Below, piece after piece: positions 26,346-35,031 of a DNA stretch of 64,000 nt. The DNA is from Pseudoduganella dura (lineage in GTDB: Bacteria > Pseudomonadota > Gammaproteobacteria > Burkholderiales > Burkholderiaceae_D), in the NCBI RefSeq assembly GCF_009727155.1, contig NZ_WNWM01000002.1:6696001-6760000 (forward strand), in the 5' to 3' direction. Under the pieces are notes generated by a model. It saw only the letters and a list, made by a program, of their open reading frames with translations, was not told where the DNA came from and did no database searches. The translations under genes and the position numbers were made by a program. The stretch's first letter is position 1, and each line of letters opens with the position of its first letter.

Positions 26346-28396
26346 CGCGCCAGGTCGATCGCGTACAGCGCGAAACCCTTGCCGCCGCCGTCGTCGCCGC
26401 GCAGTTCGCGCACGTTCGCCAGCCCGGCCTCGCGCGCCAGCGCTTCCTTGCCCGGCGCGGCACGGAACACCACCGGCCCCTTCGTCGTCACCGGCGCGAA
26501 ACGCCAGCTGCGGCTGGCGCCGTTGGCCGCGCGGGTCAGCTGCCCCTGCCTGCGGATGTATTCGATCAGCACATCGCGGTTGTTGTCCGGCGCGGCCACG
26601 ACGGTGCTGCTGCCGTCCAGGCCCGGGAACGCCCCGCCGCCGCTGGCGCGGTAGTTATTGGTCGCGACGAGGAATTCCTGCGCGGGATCGAGCGCGGCGC
26701 CGCGGAACCGCAGGTTCCGGATCCGCTTGCCGGGTGGCTGCGTGATGTCGATCTCGTAGCGCAGCTCGTCGCTGGAGGGCACGTCGAAGTTATAGCCGGG
26801 GAAGCCGGCATTCACGAGTTCCTGCGGCTCCGCGCGCCGCGGATCGATCGTGTTGAAGCGCCCCGCCGCCTTTTCCAGCCACGCCTTCAGGCCGGCGCCG
26901 CTGACCTTCACGCCGTACAGCGCGTTCGGATACAGGTACAGGTCGGCGGCATTGTTCAGCGCGATGCCGCCGGCCTGCACGTCCGTGTAGTCGGTCACGC
27001 CGGCCGACCCCGTCTTGAACGGCGACGAAACGGACAACACTGGCAATTGCGCATAGTGCGGCAGGTTCGCCTTCACGTAATCGCGCAGGTAGGCCGCCTG
27101 CGCCTGGTTGACGACCTGGATCGCGCTGACGTCGCCCACGTCCGCGAAGTACGTGGACATGCGGAAAGCGGTCTTGCCGATCGCCGTTTTCACGTAACGG
27201 ATCGTCGCCTCGTGCTCGGCCCGGACCAGCGGCGCGATGGCCGGGTCGCCTGGCACGATGTCGGGCCCGGCCTGGATCGGCCGTGCTTCGACCGCGGTGC
27301 GCGTCTTGTCGACCACCCAGGCCTTGCCGTTCCACGCCAGCGAAAGGCCGATCACGCCCAGGTGCTTGCCCCACAGGCCCGCCATCACGGTGGGCACGCC
27401 GTGCACCAGGCCTTTCGCCTTGTCCACGCCCGGCAGGTCGAACTGCGGCACGGCACTCGCCGCGTTCGGGAACACCTGGTGCGAATGGCCGATCAGCATC
27501 GCGTCGATGCCCGGCACCTGGGCAAGGTGCCAGCTGCCGTTCTCCATCGTCGGCGAGTAAGGGGCGGCATCGAGGCCGCCGTGCGAGATCGCCACCACGA
27601 GGTCGGCCCCCCTGGCGCGCATTTCCGGCACGTAGCGCTGCGCCGTTTCGCGCACGCCTTCCGTGGTGACCTTGCCTTCGAGCCAGCGCTTGTCCCATAT
27701 GAGGATGGTCGGCGGCGTGAAACCGATGATGCCCACGCGCAGCGTCACCGGCACCTGCCGGCCATCCGGCGCGGTCGCGGTGATGCGCTTGTCGATGATC
27801 GCGTACGGCGCGAACAGGGGCCGGCCCGACTTCGCGCTGAGCACGTTCGCCAGCACCTGCGGGAACTTCGGCCCGGCGCACCGCTTTGCCGCGTCGACGC
27901 CTTCGACATCGAAGCGGCTGCCCGATACCTGGTTCAGGAAAGCGAGGCCGTAATTAAAATCGTGGTTGCCGATGCCGGTGCCGTCGTAGCCCAGCGCGTT
28001 GAACGCCTTGTACATCGCCAGCGTTTCGCCGCAATCGAGCGGCTGCACGACCGCCTGGTAGTCCGACAGCGCGGTACCCTGGATCGTGTCGCCGTTATCG
28101 AGCAGCACATTGTTCGGGAACTGGGCGCGGGCCCGCGCGATCAGCGTGGCGGTGCGTTCCAGGCCCAGCGACGGTTCGGGGGCGAGCTTGTAATAGTCGT
28201 AGCTGACGACATTGCCGTGCAGGTCGGTCGTTTCAAGCACGGCAAACGAGGCCTGCGTGCCGGCCGGGATAGCCTGGGGACGGGCGTGCGGATCAGCTTG
28301 AGAAACAGCTTGAGAATCAGCTTGAGAATCGGCGCCAGGCAACGCGGCGCAGCCGGCCAGCAATACCGGCAGGCAGATCAGGACTGGAGTTTTCAT
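26342..28396 (-). CDS. cpdB: 2',3'-cyclic-nucleotide 2'-phosphodiesterase / 3'-nucleotidase, lipoprotein
   Basis: A 684-residue enzyme that degrades 2',3'-cyclic nucleotides and 3'-nucleotides in the periplasm for phosphate and nucleoside scavenging. The metallophosphoesterase domain has TTDLHGN, DNGDTIQGT, GIGNHDFNYG, ISHGGLDAA and GHSHQVFP. The C-terminal nucleotidase domain has the substrate-binding ATNNYRASGGGAFPG. Unlike E. coli CpdB it begins with a lipoprotein signal: LLAGC places the lipidated Cys near residue 16. The linker after it (ADSQADSQAVSQ) is encoded by a 12-base tandem repeat. Start ATG 28396 is chosen for this signal. Confidence 0.9.
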   Translation of the reverse strand: MKTPVLICLPVLLAGCAALPGADSQADSQAVSQADPHARPQAIPAGTQASFAVLETTDLHGNVVSYDYYKLAPEPSLGLERTATLIARARAQFPNNVLLDNGDTIQGTALSDYQAVVQPLDCGETLAMYKAFNALGYDGTGIGNHDFNYGLAFLNQVSGSRFDVEGVDAAKRCAGPKFPQVLANVLSAKSGRPLFAPYAIIDKRITATAPDGRQVPVTLRVGIIGFTPPTILIWDKRWLEGKVTTEGVRETAQRYVPEMRARGADLVVAISHGGLDAAPYSPTMENGSWHLAQVPGIDAMLIGHSHQVFPNAASAVPQFDLPGVDKAKGLVHGVPTVMAGLWGKHLGVIGLSLAWNGKAWVVDKTRTAVEARPIQAGPDIVPGDPAIAPLVRAEHEATIRYVKTAIGKTAFRMSTYFADVGDVSAIQVVNQAQAAYLRDYVKANLPHYAQLPVLSVSSPFKTGSAGVTDYTDVQAGGIALNNAADLYLYPNALYGVKVSGAGLKAWLEKAAGRFNTIDPRRAEPQELVNAGFPGYNFDVPSSDELRYEIDITQPPGKRIRNLRFRGAALDPAQEFLVATNNYRASGGGAFPGLDGSSTVVAAPDNNRDVLIEYIRRQGQLTRAANGASRSWRFAPVTTKGPVVFRAAPGKEALAREAGLANVRELRGDDGGGKGFALYAIDLAR
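28295..28330. repeat. 12-bp tandem repeat, three copies, inside cpdB
   Basis: Plus-strand units AGCTTGAGAAAC, AGCTTGAGAATC and AGCTTGAGAATC. Each equals four codons, so gain or loss of a unit changes only the length of the linker behind the lipidated Cys. Confidence 0.85.
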
Positions 28397-28606
28397 GAAC
28401 GGGCAACGGGACGAAGACGCGCCATCATACGCAACACCCTGCCCTTCGGACAACACCTTGGAAGCCTGCAGGGGCAATGCATCGGGCCGATAGGCCGGTA
28501 CGGCACACAGGGACCGCGGATGATCCTGGCGATTGTATTTTTAGTAATATCATGTCTCGATTGACCGGTTCCCGATATCGCCTTTCATCAGATACTGCAA
28601 CCCGCA

Positions 28607-29764
28607 ATGAAAATCCCCGATCGACTCAGCACAGCCGCCGGCCGCGCGGTGATCGCCGCCGTGCTGGCGGCGCTCGTCCCGCCCCACGGTACCGCGCGGG
28701 CGCAGGCCGTGCCGGTGGCGGTGAACCAGCCGGCCACGGTGTCGGCCCCGGTGGTGCCGGGCGCGACGGCGCTCGAGCTCCCGTTTGCCGTGGCCGGCGC
28801 CGACGGTGTGCGCATCGAGCTGATCGTGCCGGTCGACGGCGCCACGATGACACTGGTCGATCCGGCCGGCAACGTGGCCGTGGCACCCGGCGACCGGCGC
28901 GTGACATTCCGCCCCGGCGCGCGGAACACACCGCCGCTGCCGGGCGGCGTGTTCGAGGTCGCCGAACTGCCGGACCCGGCGGATGGCACATGGACGATCC
29001 GCCTGGTCTTCCCCGCCGCCGTGCAAAAAACCGTGGCGCTGGGCACGATCTTCGCGCGCTCGCGTTATGCGGTCGGCGTGACGGTGGAGCGCGACACGCT
29101 GCTCGTCGGCGAAGATGTGTCGCTGGGCCTGCTGGTGCTCGACGACGGCCAGCCGATCACCGGGCTGTTCCCGACCATCGCGGTCGCCGGCGGCGCGCCG
29201 CGGCGGGCTGCCGACGATGGCCGGGGCGGCGATGGCAAAGCCGGTGACGGCGTGTACAGCATCGATCACACGTTCACGGCGCCGGGCGGCTACACGGTAA
29301 CCGGCAAGGTGCAGTTCGCCACGCCGAAAGGCACGATCCGCCGCACCGCGGCCGCGCAGGTGAAGGCCGTGGCGCCGCTGCTGGACAATGCCCGCATCGC
29401 ACTCGCCACCCGGCAAGGAGCCGACGGCTGCGTGGCCGCGCTGCAGGTGGACTTCGACTTCAACGTGCGCAAGGCGGCACGCTATGCCACGCTGATCCGG
29501 CTGACGGCGCCGAACGGCAAGTCGATCGACGTGCGCAAGTCGGCCGACTTCGGCGTCGGCACCGGCACGGCCACGGCCGCATACAAGGCCGCCGACATCC
29601 GCCGCAGGCTGGGCGTGGACGGCCCCTACTCCGTGGCGCTGGTCGACGCGCTGGAACTGGGCGAGGACGCATTCACGCTGGCCTACCGCAAGCGCGCCGC
29701 GGGCACGTTCGACGCCAGCCTCGCGCAGCTGTGCGCCGATGCGATCGCGCGGCAGCCGCGATGA
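28607..29764 (+). CDS. Secreted protein of unknown function (beta-rich, choice-of-anchor X-like)
   Basis: A 385-residue protein with a signal peptide (about 1-33, ending ARAQ). Several beta-rich segments follow. Residues about 55-150 resemble a proprotein-convertase-P-like or Ig-like sandwich (MTLVDPAGNVAVAPGDR, DPADGTWTIRL). Residues about 160-255 contain GDGVYSIDHTFTAPGGYTVTG, as seen in choice-of-anchor X proteins. A C-terminal part has two Cys (GADGCVAAL, LAQLCADA) that could form a disulfide. I cannot name a function. Its stop overlaps the start of the small membrane protein that follows. Confidence 0.65.
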   Translation: MKIPDRLSTAAGRAVIAAVLAALVPPHGTARAQAVPVAVNQPATVSAPVVPGATALELPFAVAGADGVRIELIVPVDGATMTLVDPAGNVAVAPGDRRVTFRPGARNTPPLPGGVFEVAELPDPADGTWTIRLVFPAAVQKTVALGTIFARSRYAVGVTVERDTLLVGEDVSLGLLVLDDGQPITGLFPTIAVAGGAPRRAADDGRGGDGKAGDGVYSIDHTFTAPGGYTVTGKVQFATPKGTIRRTAAAQVKAVAPLLDNARIALATRQGADGCVAALQVDFDFNVRKAARYATLIRLTAPNGKSIDVRKSADFGVGTGTATAAYKAADIRRRLGVDGPYSVALVDALELGEDAFTLAYRKRAAGTFDASLAQLCADAIARQPR

Positions 29765-30072
29765 CGTGCCGTCGCCATATGCCCGCCCGGGCTGCCGTCA
29801 TCACGGCGATTTACTTCCTGCTCGCCATCGGCGCGGTCCGGGCGTTCGCGCTCGGGCTGCCCGGCTGGCTCGAAACGGCACTGTCGGCACTGGCGGCGCC
29901 GGCCGTCATCCTGCTGCTAGCGTGGAATCCACTGCTGGCGCCGTTGGGCCTTACCGCCGGGGAAGCGGTGGTCGCGCCCACCCTGCTGCCCTGCCTGGCA
30001 ATCGTCGCCCTGTATGCGGCGGTGGTGTGGGCGGTGGCGCGCGCGCTGCAGCGTCGCGGACCGCCGAAATGA
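29761..30072 (+). CDS. Small membrane protein of unknown function
   Basis: A 103-residue protein with three hydrophobic segments (about 10-30, 37-55 and 72-92) and a short basic tail. It starts inside the stop codon of the upstream secreted-protein gene (ATGA overlap at 29761-29764), which shows coupling. No family was recognised. It may be a membrane partner of the upstream protein. Confidence 0.55.
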   Translation: MTCRRHMPARAAVITAIYFLLAIGAVRAFALGLPGWLETALSALAAPAVILLLAWNPLLAPLGLTAGEAVVAPTLLPCLAIVALYAAVVWAVARALQRRGPPK

Positions 30073-30127
30073 CTCAATTCGATCGATTGCAAGGTAACTG
30101 AACAATCGAGAGCACCCCATGATAAGG

Positions 30128-30167
30128 TTATCGATAAGACACGGCCTGTTGCGGTTTGTCGACAAAC
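30128..30167. promoter_or_regulatory. Two palindromes before the PEP-CTERM gene
   Basis: TTATCGATAA (30128-30137) and GTTTGTCGACAAAC (30154-30167) are both perfect palindromes. The second shares the core TTGTCGACAA with the operator at 1545-1560, so a GntR-type regulator is one candidate. They lie 25 to 64 bases before the start at 30192. Confidence 0.4.
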
Positions 30168-30191
30168 AATATCAACCAATGGGGCAACACG

Positions 30192-30686
30192 ATGATACTG
30201 AAACGAATCCTGGGCACCGCCGCCGCCGCAGCGACACTCCTGTGGACCTGCGCGGCGAACGCGACACTGTACAATTTCACCCTCGGTGGCGACTACTCGG
30301 CGACCTGGCAGCTCGACTCCCACAGGACCCCGGACCTGATCATTCCCGGCCTGGGCTTCACCTATGCCGACGTGGTCGGCACGTACGCGAACGCGGTCGG
30401 CGATCTGGCCGATGTCAGCTTCTTCCATGGCGGATTCGGCGGCGGCCTGAGCCTCGAGGATTATTACGGCGGCACGTACCTGGTGGTTACCGACGGCCCG
30501 CAGATCTACAGCGGTACCGAGGACAGCCCGGTATATGTCGCCGGCAGCTGGACCCTGAGTGAATACCAGAGCACGGGCAGCTATACGCTGACCGTCTCGG
30601 CAGTGCCGGAACCGGCAACGTACGGCATGCTGCTTGCCGGCGTGGGCCTGGTCGGCATCACGCTGCGCCGCCGGCGTTCCAGCTGA
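30192..30686 (+). CDS. PEP-CTERM sorting domain protein
   Basis: A 164-residue exported protein. It has a signal peptide (1-24, ending AANA), a short beta-rich body with many Gly, Tyr and Thr residues, and the PEP-CTERM sorting tail. The tail is VPEP at about 136, a hydrophobic helix (YGMLLAGVGLVGITL) and a final RRRRSS cluster. Such proteins are cut by an exosortase and placed at the cell surface or in the exopolysaccharide matrix. No exosortase gene is in this window. The gene ends nine bases before the pectate lyase stop on the other strand. Confidence 0.85.
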   Translation: MILKRILGTAAAAATLLWTCAANATLYNFTLGGDYSATWQLDSHRTPDLIIPGLGFTYADVVGTYANAVGDLADVSFFHGGFGGGLSLEDYYGGTYLVVTDGPQIYSGTEDSPVYVAGSWTLSEYQSTGSYTLTVSAVPEPATYGMLLAGVGLVGITLRRRRSS

Positions 30687-30695
30687 TCCGGCTCG

Positions 30696-31856
30696 TCAAT
30701 ATCCGACCCGATCCGCGTAGCCGAAAATCCGCGTGCCGTAATCCCCGCCCCACTGGTACGTGTACCGGCTCTCGGCCCCGATCTTCATGATGTCGTACTG
30801 CTTGCCCACGCCGGGCGGACGATCGGTCGGCAGGCGGCCGCTGAAGAAGCCCCTGTCGGTGGCCAGGTCATAGAAGCGGTACCAGGCGGTGACGCCGGGC
30901 CGGTGGACGAAGGGATTCGCACACGCCGGCCGCGTGGCGGCGGGATCGAATGCCGTGTCTTTCATCTGCACCGCACCGCGCCGGTACCATGCGATGCCGG
31001 ACCTGGCCGCGCCGGCCACCGCCGGCGTCTGCGGCCGGCTCATCAGGAATGCGATGATCAACACGGATTCCTGGCCGCTTTTCGATGGCAATTCGTACGA
31101 CCGCCCCGTTGCGGGCGCGTAGGTGACCGGATCGTGCTGGGCGCACCAGACCGTCTTGACGCCATCCTGCACGATCTGGGCTTTCAGGATGAAGTCGACC
31201 GCCCTGTCGATCGCCGCATGCATGCGTTCGCGCTGCGCCGTCGTGAAAAAATCGCCGGCGAACGGTGCTTTTCGACCGGCAGCGTCGTCGAGCAGTTTCA
31301 GCACGCGGATCATCGCGTTGTCGTTGAAGGTAACCAGGTTCGAGTACAGGGTGCCGGTGCGCGCCGGATACACCTGGGGAAAACCACCCGACGGGTACTG
31401 CATCGCCAGCAGGAATTCGAGCGCCTTGCGGGCGCTGTAGCGATAGGCCGGGTTGCCGCTGCGGCCGTAGACGTCGGCCAGCACCAGGATCTCGGCCACG
31501 GTGGCGCCATTGTCGATGGTGCCCAGCTCCACGCCGTCCGCACCCGACCAGCCGGAGCGCGGCGCCACGCCGTCCCACTTCGCCTGGTACCATGCGGGCA
31601 TCTTGTAGAAGCCGCCATGCGGCATCTGCCAGGAAACGATGTTGTCCGCCAGTGCCTTGTCGTCGTCGAGCGCGGCAGCCGGGTCGCGGTTGCGGCTGAG
31701 CCAGCGCTTGTACGAATCGAGCGCCGTGCCGATCGGGTTGCGCTGCTGCGAAAGCATCGGGGCCGGCGGTTCCACGGCCGGCAAGGCGGTACAGCCGGCG
31801 GTCGCCAGAGCCAGTGTGGACAACGTGATGAGGCAATCTCTTCTCTGCATGGGCAT
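30696..31856 (-). CDS. Pectate lyase, PL10 family, probable lipoprotein
   Basis: A 386-residue protein with a lipoprotein-type signal (LALATAGC, Cys near residue 21). The body is an alpha/alpha-toroid of PL10 pectate lyases. Recognisable parts are GGFYKMPAWYQAKWDG, GTIDNGATVAEILVLADVYGRSG, YPSGGFPQVYP, NLVTFNDNAMIRVLKLL and QDGVKTVWCAQHDPVTYAPATGRSYELPSKSGQESVLII. It cleaves de-esterified homogalacturonan by beta-elimination. Start ATG 31856 or 31850; neither has a strong ribosome site. A LacI-like palindrome lies 43 bases upstream. The gene upstream is now an IS element, inserted 138 bases before this start. Confidence 0.87.
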   Translation of the reverse strand: MPMQRRDCLITLSTLALATAGCTALPAVEPPAPMLSQQRNPIGTALDSYKRWLSRNRDPAAALDDDKALADNIVSWQMPHGGFYKMPAWYQAKWDGVAPRSGWSGADGVELGTIDNGATVAEILVLADVYGRSGNPAYRYSARKALEFLLAMQYPSGGFPQVYPARTGTLYSNLVTFNDNAMIRVLKLLDDAAGRKAPFAGDFFTTAQRERMHAAIDRAVDFILKAQIVQDGVKTVWCAQHDPVTYAPATGRSYELPSKSGQESVLIIAFLMSRPQTPAVAGAARSGIAWYRRGAVQMKDTAFDPAATRPACANPFVHRPGVTAWYRFYDLATDRGFFSGRLPTDRPPGVGKQYDIMKIGAESRYTYQWGGDYGTRIFGYADRVGY

Positions 31857-31898
31857 CCCGGGGTGGTCGAACCCATTCGAACGGGTTACAGCGATTCT

Positions 31899-31928
31899 AG
31901 TTAATCGTTTAACTCGCGTAAATACGCG
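31899..31928. promoter_or_regulatory. LacI-like operator and adjacent palindrome before the pectate lyase
   Basis: AGTTAA-TCGT-TTAACT (31899-31914) has 6-base arms and a CG at the centre, the LacI/PurR style. It is followed directly by CGCGTA-AA-TACGCG (31915-31928), also a perfect inverted repeat. Both lie within 75 bases of the pectate lyase start. Confidence 0.5.
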
Positions 31929-31994
31929 AACCGCGCGTGGGCCTGGCCGGCCGGTCGATTGGGAAATTTCGCAAGCGCGGTTGTTGATTCTGGT

Positions 31995-33104
31995 GGCGCT
32001 GTCATCCCTAAATCGGTGAACCAATCGAACCAGGCACTGTCTTACTCCTTGTTGAGATAACTCATGCAAACGAGGAGCGACCATGGACCCCGCTGGCTTT
32101 GTCGGACTGTTTCAAGCACTTACTCAAGAGCCGTTAAGCGATCAACAGGTAGTCAACCTGCAGGAGTGGCTCACTGTGTTGTCGTCGCATGCCGATTGCC
32201 TCGGCCTCATCGCACAGGCGGCCGGCCAATATCCTTGTCCGCATTGCGGATGCCCGCGGCATCACCGCTGCGGCCAGGCCAATGGCCTGCAACGGTATCG
32301 CTGCATGGGATGCAACCGCAGCTACAACGCACTGACTGGCACGCCGCTGGCACGGTTGCGGCATCGCGACAAATGGCTGTCGTATCTGCAGTGCCTGCTC
32401 GACTCGCGCACCGTGCGCGACGCCGCCCGGCACGTCGCCGTGGCCCGCTCGACGAGCTTCAGATGGCGTCACCGTTTTATCGCCGGGGTGCGCCGCGAGC
32501 GCCCTGCGCAGTTGTCAGGCGTCGTCGAAGCAGATGAGACCTATCTGCTGGAATTGCAAAAGGGTTCACGGCAGTTGAACCGCCCTGCGCGGCGGCGCGG
32601 CGGCAAGGCGGCACGCCCTGGCATCAGCCGCGAACTGGACTGCATCCTCGTGGCCCGCGACCGCGGCAGGACGACACACGAATTCGTTACCGGCCGCGGG
32701 CCCGTCAGTGCCAGACAGTTGGCGCTGCACCTATTGCCTGTATTGAGTCGTGACGTGCTGCTGATCAGTGACGGCGCAAGGGCCTATGGGGCATTCGCCC
32801 GAGCGGCCCATGTCACACACGAAGCCATCAACGTACGGGCCGGTATCTGCGCCCGGCGTGCGATCCACCTGAACAACGTCAACGGCTGGCACAGCCGCTT
32901 CAAGACCTGGTTGCGCCGCTTTCACGGCGTGGCGAGCCGCTATCTGGCCAACTACACCGGCTGGCAACGCGTGCTCGATGCTGCCGAACGAACCCTGCCG
33001 GCTCATTGGCTGCGAGCCAGTGTCGCCGAAAACGGTCGCTAGAGACCAGCCTGCCAGAAAAGTTCCGTGCCTCGATGCATTGCATAGTTACCGCGAACAG
33101 CGCC
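31995..33104 (+). mobile_element. Complete IS1595-family insertion sequence
   Basis: The 1110-bp element is bounded by an 8-base target duplication ATTCTGGT at 31987-31994 and 33105-33112. Its ends share the perfect inverted repeat GGCGCTGT, with weaker matching further in (both read TAA at bases 15-17). It carries one transposase gene, 32083-33042. An 8-base duplication and a zinc-ribbon transposase are IS1595-family features. Identical duplications and an intact gene suggest a fairly recent and possibly active copy. It lies between the pectate lyase promoter and the prfB promoter without breaking either gene. Confidence 0.93.
32083..33042 (+). CDS. IS1595-family transposase
   Basis: A 319-residue transposase. 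A zinc ribbon covers C52-x2-C55 and C74-x2-C77, followed by a helix-turn-helix-like part (about 105-130). The catalytic core has D151 (EADETYLL), D230 (LISDGARAY) and N267 with K274 (NNVNGWHSRFK). This is a DD-N-K version in place of DDE; substitution of the third acid by Asn is known in some branches of this family. The gene fills most of the 1110-bp element and looks intact. Confidence 0.92.
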   Translation: MDPAGFVGLFQALTQEPLSDQQVVNLQEWLTVLSSHADCLGLIAQAAGQYPCPHCGCPRHHRCGQANGLQRYRCMGCNRSYNALTGTPLARLRHRDKWLSYLQCLLDSRTVRDAARHVAVARSTSFRWRHRFIAGVRRERPAQLSGVVEADETYLLELQKGSRQLNRPARRRGGKAARPGISRELDCILVARDRGRTTHEFVTGRGPVSARQLALHLLPVLSRDVLLISDGARAYGAFARAAHVTHEAINVRAGICARRAIHLNNVNGWHSRFKTWLRRFHGVASRYLANYTGWQRVLDAAERTLPAHWLRASVAENGR

Positions 33105-33173
33105 ATTCTGGTAGTGGCGGTGGGTCCAGCCCGGTTCGGCGGCCGGCAGCGATTCGCCATGGGCCTCGTAGGG

Positions 33174-33179
33174 TATAAT
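33174..33179 (+). promoter_or_regulatory. -10 element of prfB
   Basis: A perfect TATAAT 38 bases before the prfB start and 62 bases after the right target duplication of the IS. No clear -35 was identified, so the IS end may have altered upstream elements. Confidence 0.55.
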
Positions 33180-33216
33180 CCGAGGTTTGATCGCCCTCAA
33201 TAGAGACAGAAAAATT

Positions 33217-34321
33217 ATGGAAGCAGAACGCATCAATTCCCTCGCCGCCCAGCTCGCTGACCTGACGGCCCGCGAGAACGAACTTCGGAGGTATCTTTGA
33301 CTTCGATGTGAAGTCGGAGAAACTGGAACAACTGAACGCCGAACTCGAAGACGCAGCGGTCTGGAACGACCCTAAAAAAGCCCAGGACATGGGCCGCGAA
33401 AAGAAAGCCCTCGAAGCCATCGTCGACACGCTGACGAAGGCGCGGAGCGACCTGGGCGACATGGCCGAGCTGTTCGAGATGGGCAAGGAAGAAGCCGACG
33501 ACGAGACGCTCGAATCGGTCATCGCCGACACCGCCGAAATCGCCAAGGTCATCGAAGGCCTGGAATTCCGCCGGATGTTCAACAACCCGATGGACCCGAA
33601 CAACTGCTTCGTCGACATCCAGGCCGGTGCCGGCGGTACCGAGGCCCAGGACTGGGCGTCGATGCTGCTGCGCCAGTACGTGCGCTATTGCGAACGCAAG
33701 GGCTTCAAGGTCGAGGTGATGGAACAGTCCGACGGCGAGGTGGCCGGCATCAAGACCGCCACGCTGAAGGTCGAGGGCGACTACGCCTACGGCCACCTGC
33801 GCACCGAAACCGGCGTGCACCGCCTGGTGCGCAAGTCGCCGTTCGACAGCGCCAACGGCCGCCACACGTCGTTCACGTCGCTGTTCGTCTACCCCGAGGT
33901 GGACGACTCGATCGAGATCGAGATCAACCCGGCCGACCTGCGCATCGACACGTACCGCGCTTCCGGTGCCGGCGGCCAGCACATCAACAAGACCGACTCC
34001 GCGGTGCGCCTGACGCACGCGCCGTCCGGCATTGTCGTGCAGTGCCAGAACGACCGCTCGCAGCACCGCAACAAGGCCGAGGCAATGGAAATGCTGAAAG
34101 CCAAGCTGTACGAAGCCGAGCTGCGCAAGCGCATGAGCGAGCAGCAGAAGCTCGAGGATTCGAAGACCGACGTGGGCTGGGGCCACCAGATCCGTTCCTA
34201 CGTGCTGGACCAGTCGCGCATCAAGGACCTGCGGACCGGCTTCGAGACGGGCGCCACGAAGAACGTGCTGGACGGCGACCTGGACGATTTCATCGCCGCT
34301 TCCCTCAAGCAGGGTGTCTGA
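33217..34321 (+). CDS. prfB: Peptide chain release factor 2 with programmed +1 frameshift
   Basis: Release factor 2 ends translation at UGA and UAA. Codons 1-27 (from ATG 33217) end at an in-frame TGA (33298-33300). The slip site CTT-TGA-C is preceded two bases earlier by the internal Shine-Dalgarno GGAGGT (33287-33292), so ribosomes shift +1 to read GAC and continue to 34321. The product is 367 residues: join 33217-33297 and 33299-34321. SPF at [13 protein letters not shown] (stop-codon recognition) and GGQ at [18 protein letters not shown] (peptide release) are both present. The shift is the classic autoregulation: less RF2 gives more shifting. A HAD phosphatase and lysS follow. Confidence 0.97.
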
Positions 34322-34324
34322 CCG

Positions 34325-35029
34325 ATGACGAGCCCGAATCCCCGCGCCTTCATCTTCGACATGGATGGCACGATCGTCGACAACATGGCGTTCCACACGA
34401 AGTCGTGGGTCGCCTTCTTCGAGCGGCGCGGCCACGAGATCGACCCGGACGATTTCTTCCGGGCGACCGCCGGCCGCCAGGGCCATGAAATCATGCGCAC
34501 CTACCTCGGCAGCGAGCTGACGAACGAAGCCACGGCACTGCTCGACGCCGAGAAGGAAGAGCTGTACCGCGAGCTGTATGCGCCGCACCTGGAAACGGTG
34601 GCCGGCTTCGACCAGTTCATCGAAACCGCGCAGGAGCAGGATGTGCGCCTGGCCGTGGCCACGGCCGCGCCGCCGGCCAACATCGTGTTCACGCTCGATG
34701 GCCTCGACCTGCGCCGCCACTTCGACGCGGTCGTCGGCGCCGGCGACGTGGCCCGCGGCAAGCCGAATCCGGACGTGTTCCTGCTTGCGGCCGAGCGCTG
34801 CGGCACCGCGCCCGAGCACTGCATCGTGTTCGAGGATGCGCCGCTGGGCGTGGAAGCGGCGCGCCGCGCCGGCATGCGCGCCGTGGTGCTGACCACCACG
34901 CTGCCGGCCGAGGCGTTCGCCGAATTCGACAACGTGATCTGCGTCGCACGCGACTTCTCCGAGCTCGACATCGAAGCGCTGTTCGCCGGCCGTCCCGCTG
35001 CCACCAACAACATTCAACAAGCACAGTAA
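34325..35029 (+). CDS. HAD-family phosphatase (beta-phosphoglucomutase-like)
   Basis: A 234-residue HAD hydrolase. Motif I is [10 protein letters not shown] (nucleophile and acid/base Asp), motif II is in [10 protein letters not shown], motif III Lys is in RGKPNPDVF, and motif IV is [17 protein letters not shown]. The helical cap type is that of beta-phosphoglucomutase and small sugar-phosphate phosphatases. It starts three bases after prfB and ends two before lysS, so all three form one operon. The substrate is unknown. Confidence 0.87.
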   Translation: MTSPNPRAFIFDMDGTIVDNMAFHTKSWVAFFERRGHEIDPDDFFRATAGRQGHEIMRTYLGSELTNEATALLDAEKEELYRELYAPHLETVAGFDQFIETAQEQDVRLAVATAAPPANIVFTLDGLDLRRHFDAVVGAGDVARGKPNPDVFLLAAERCGTAPEHCIVFEDAPLGVEAARRAGMRAVVLTTTLPAEAFAEFDNVICVARDFSELDIEALFAGRPAATNNIQQAQ

Positions 35030-35031
35030 TC

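Noticed and set aside
33217..33300. A possible disabling stop codon in prfB
   Set aside because: The complete programmed frameshift signal is present and the downstream frame is intact, so the gene is functional.
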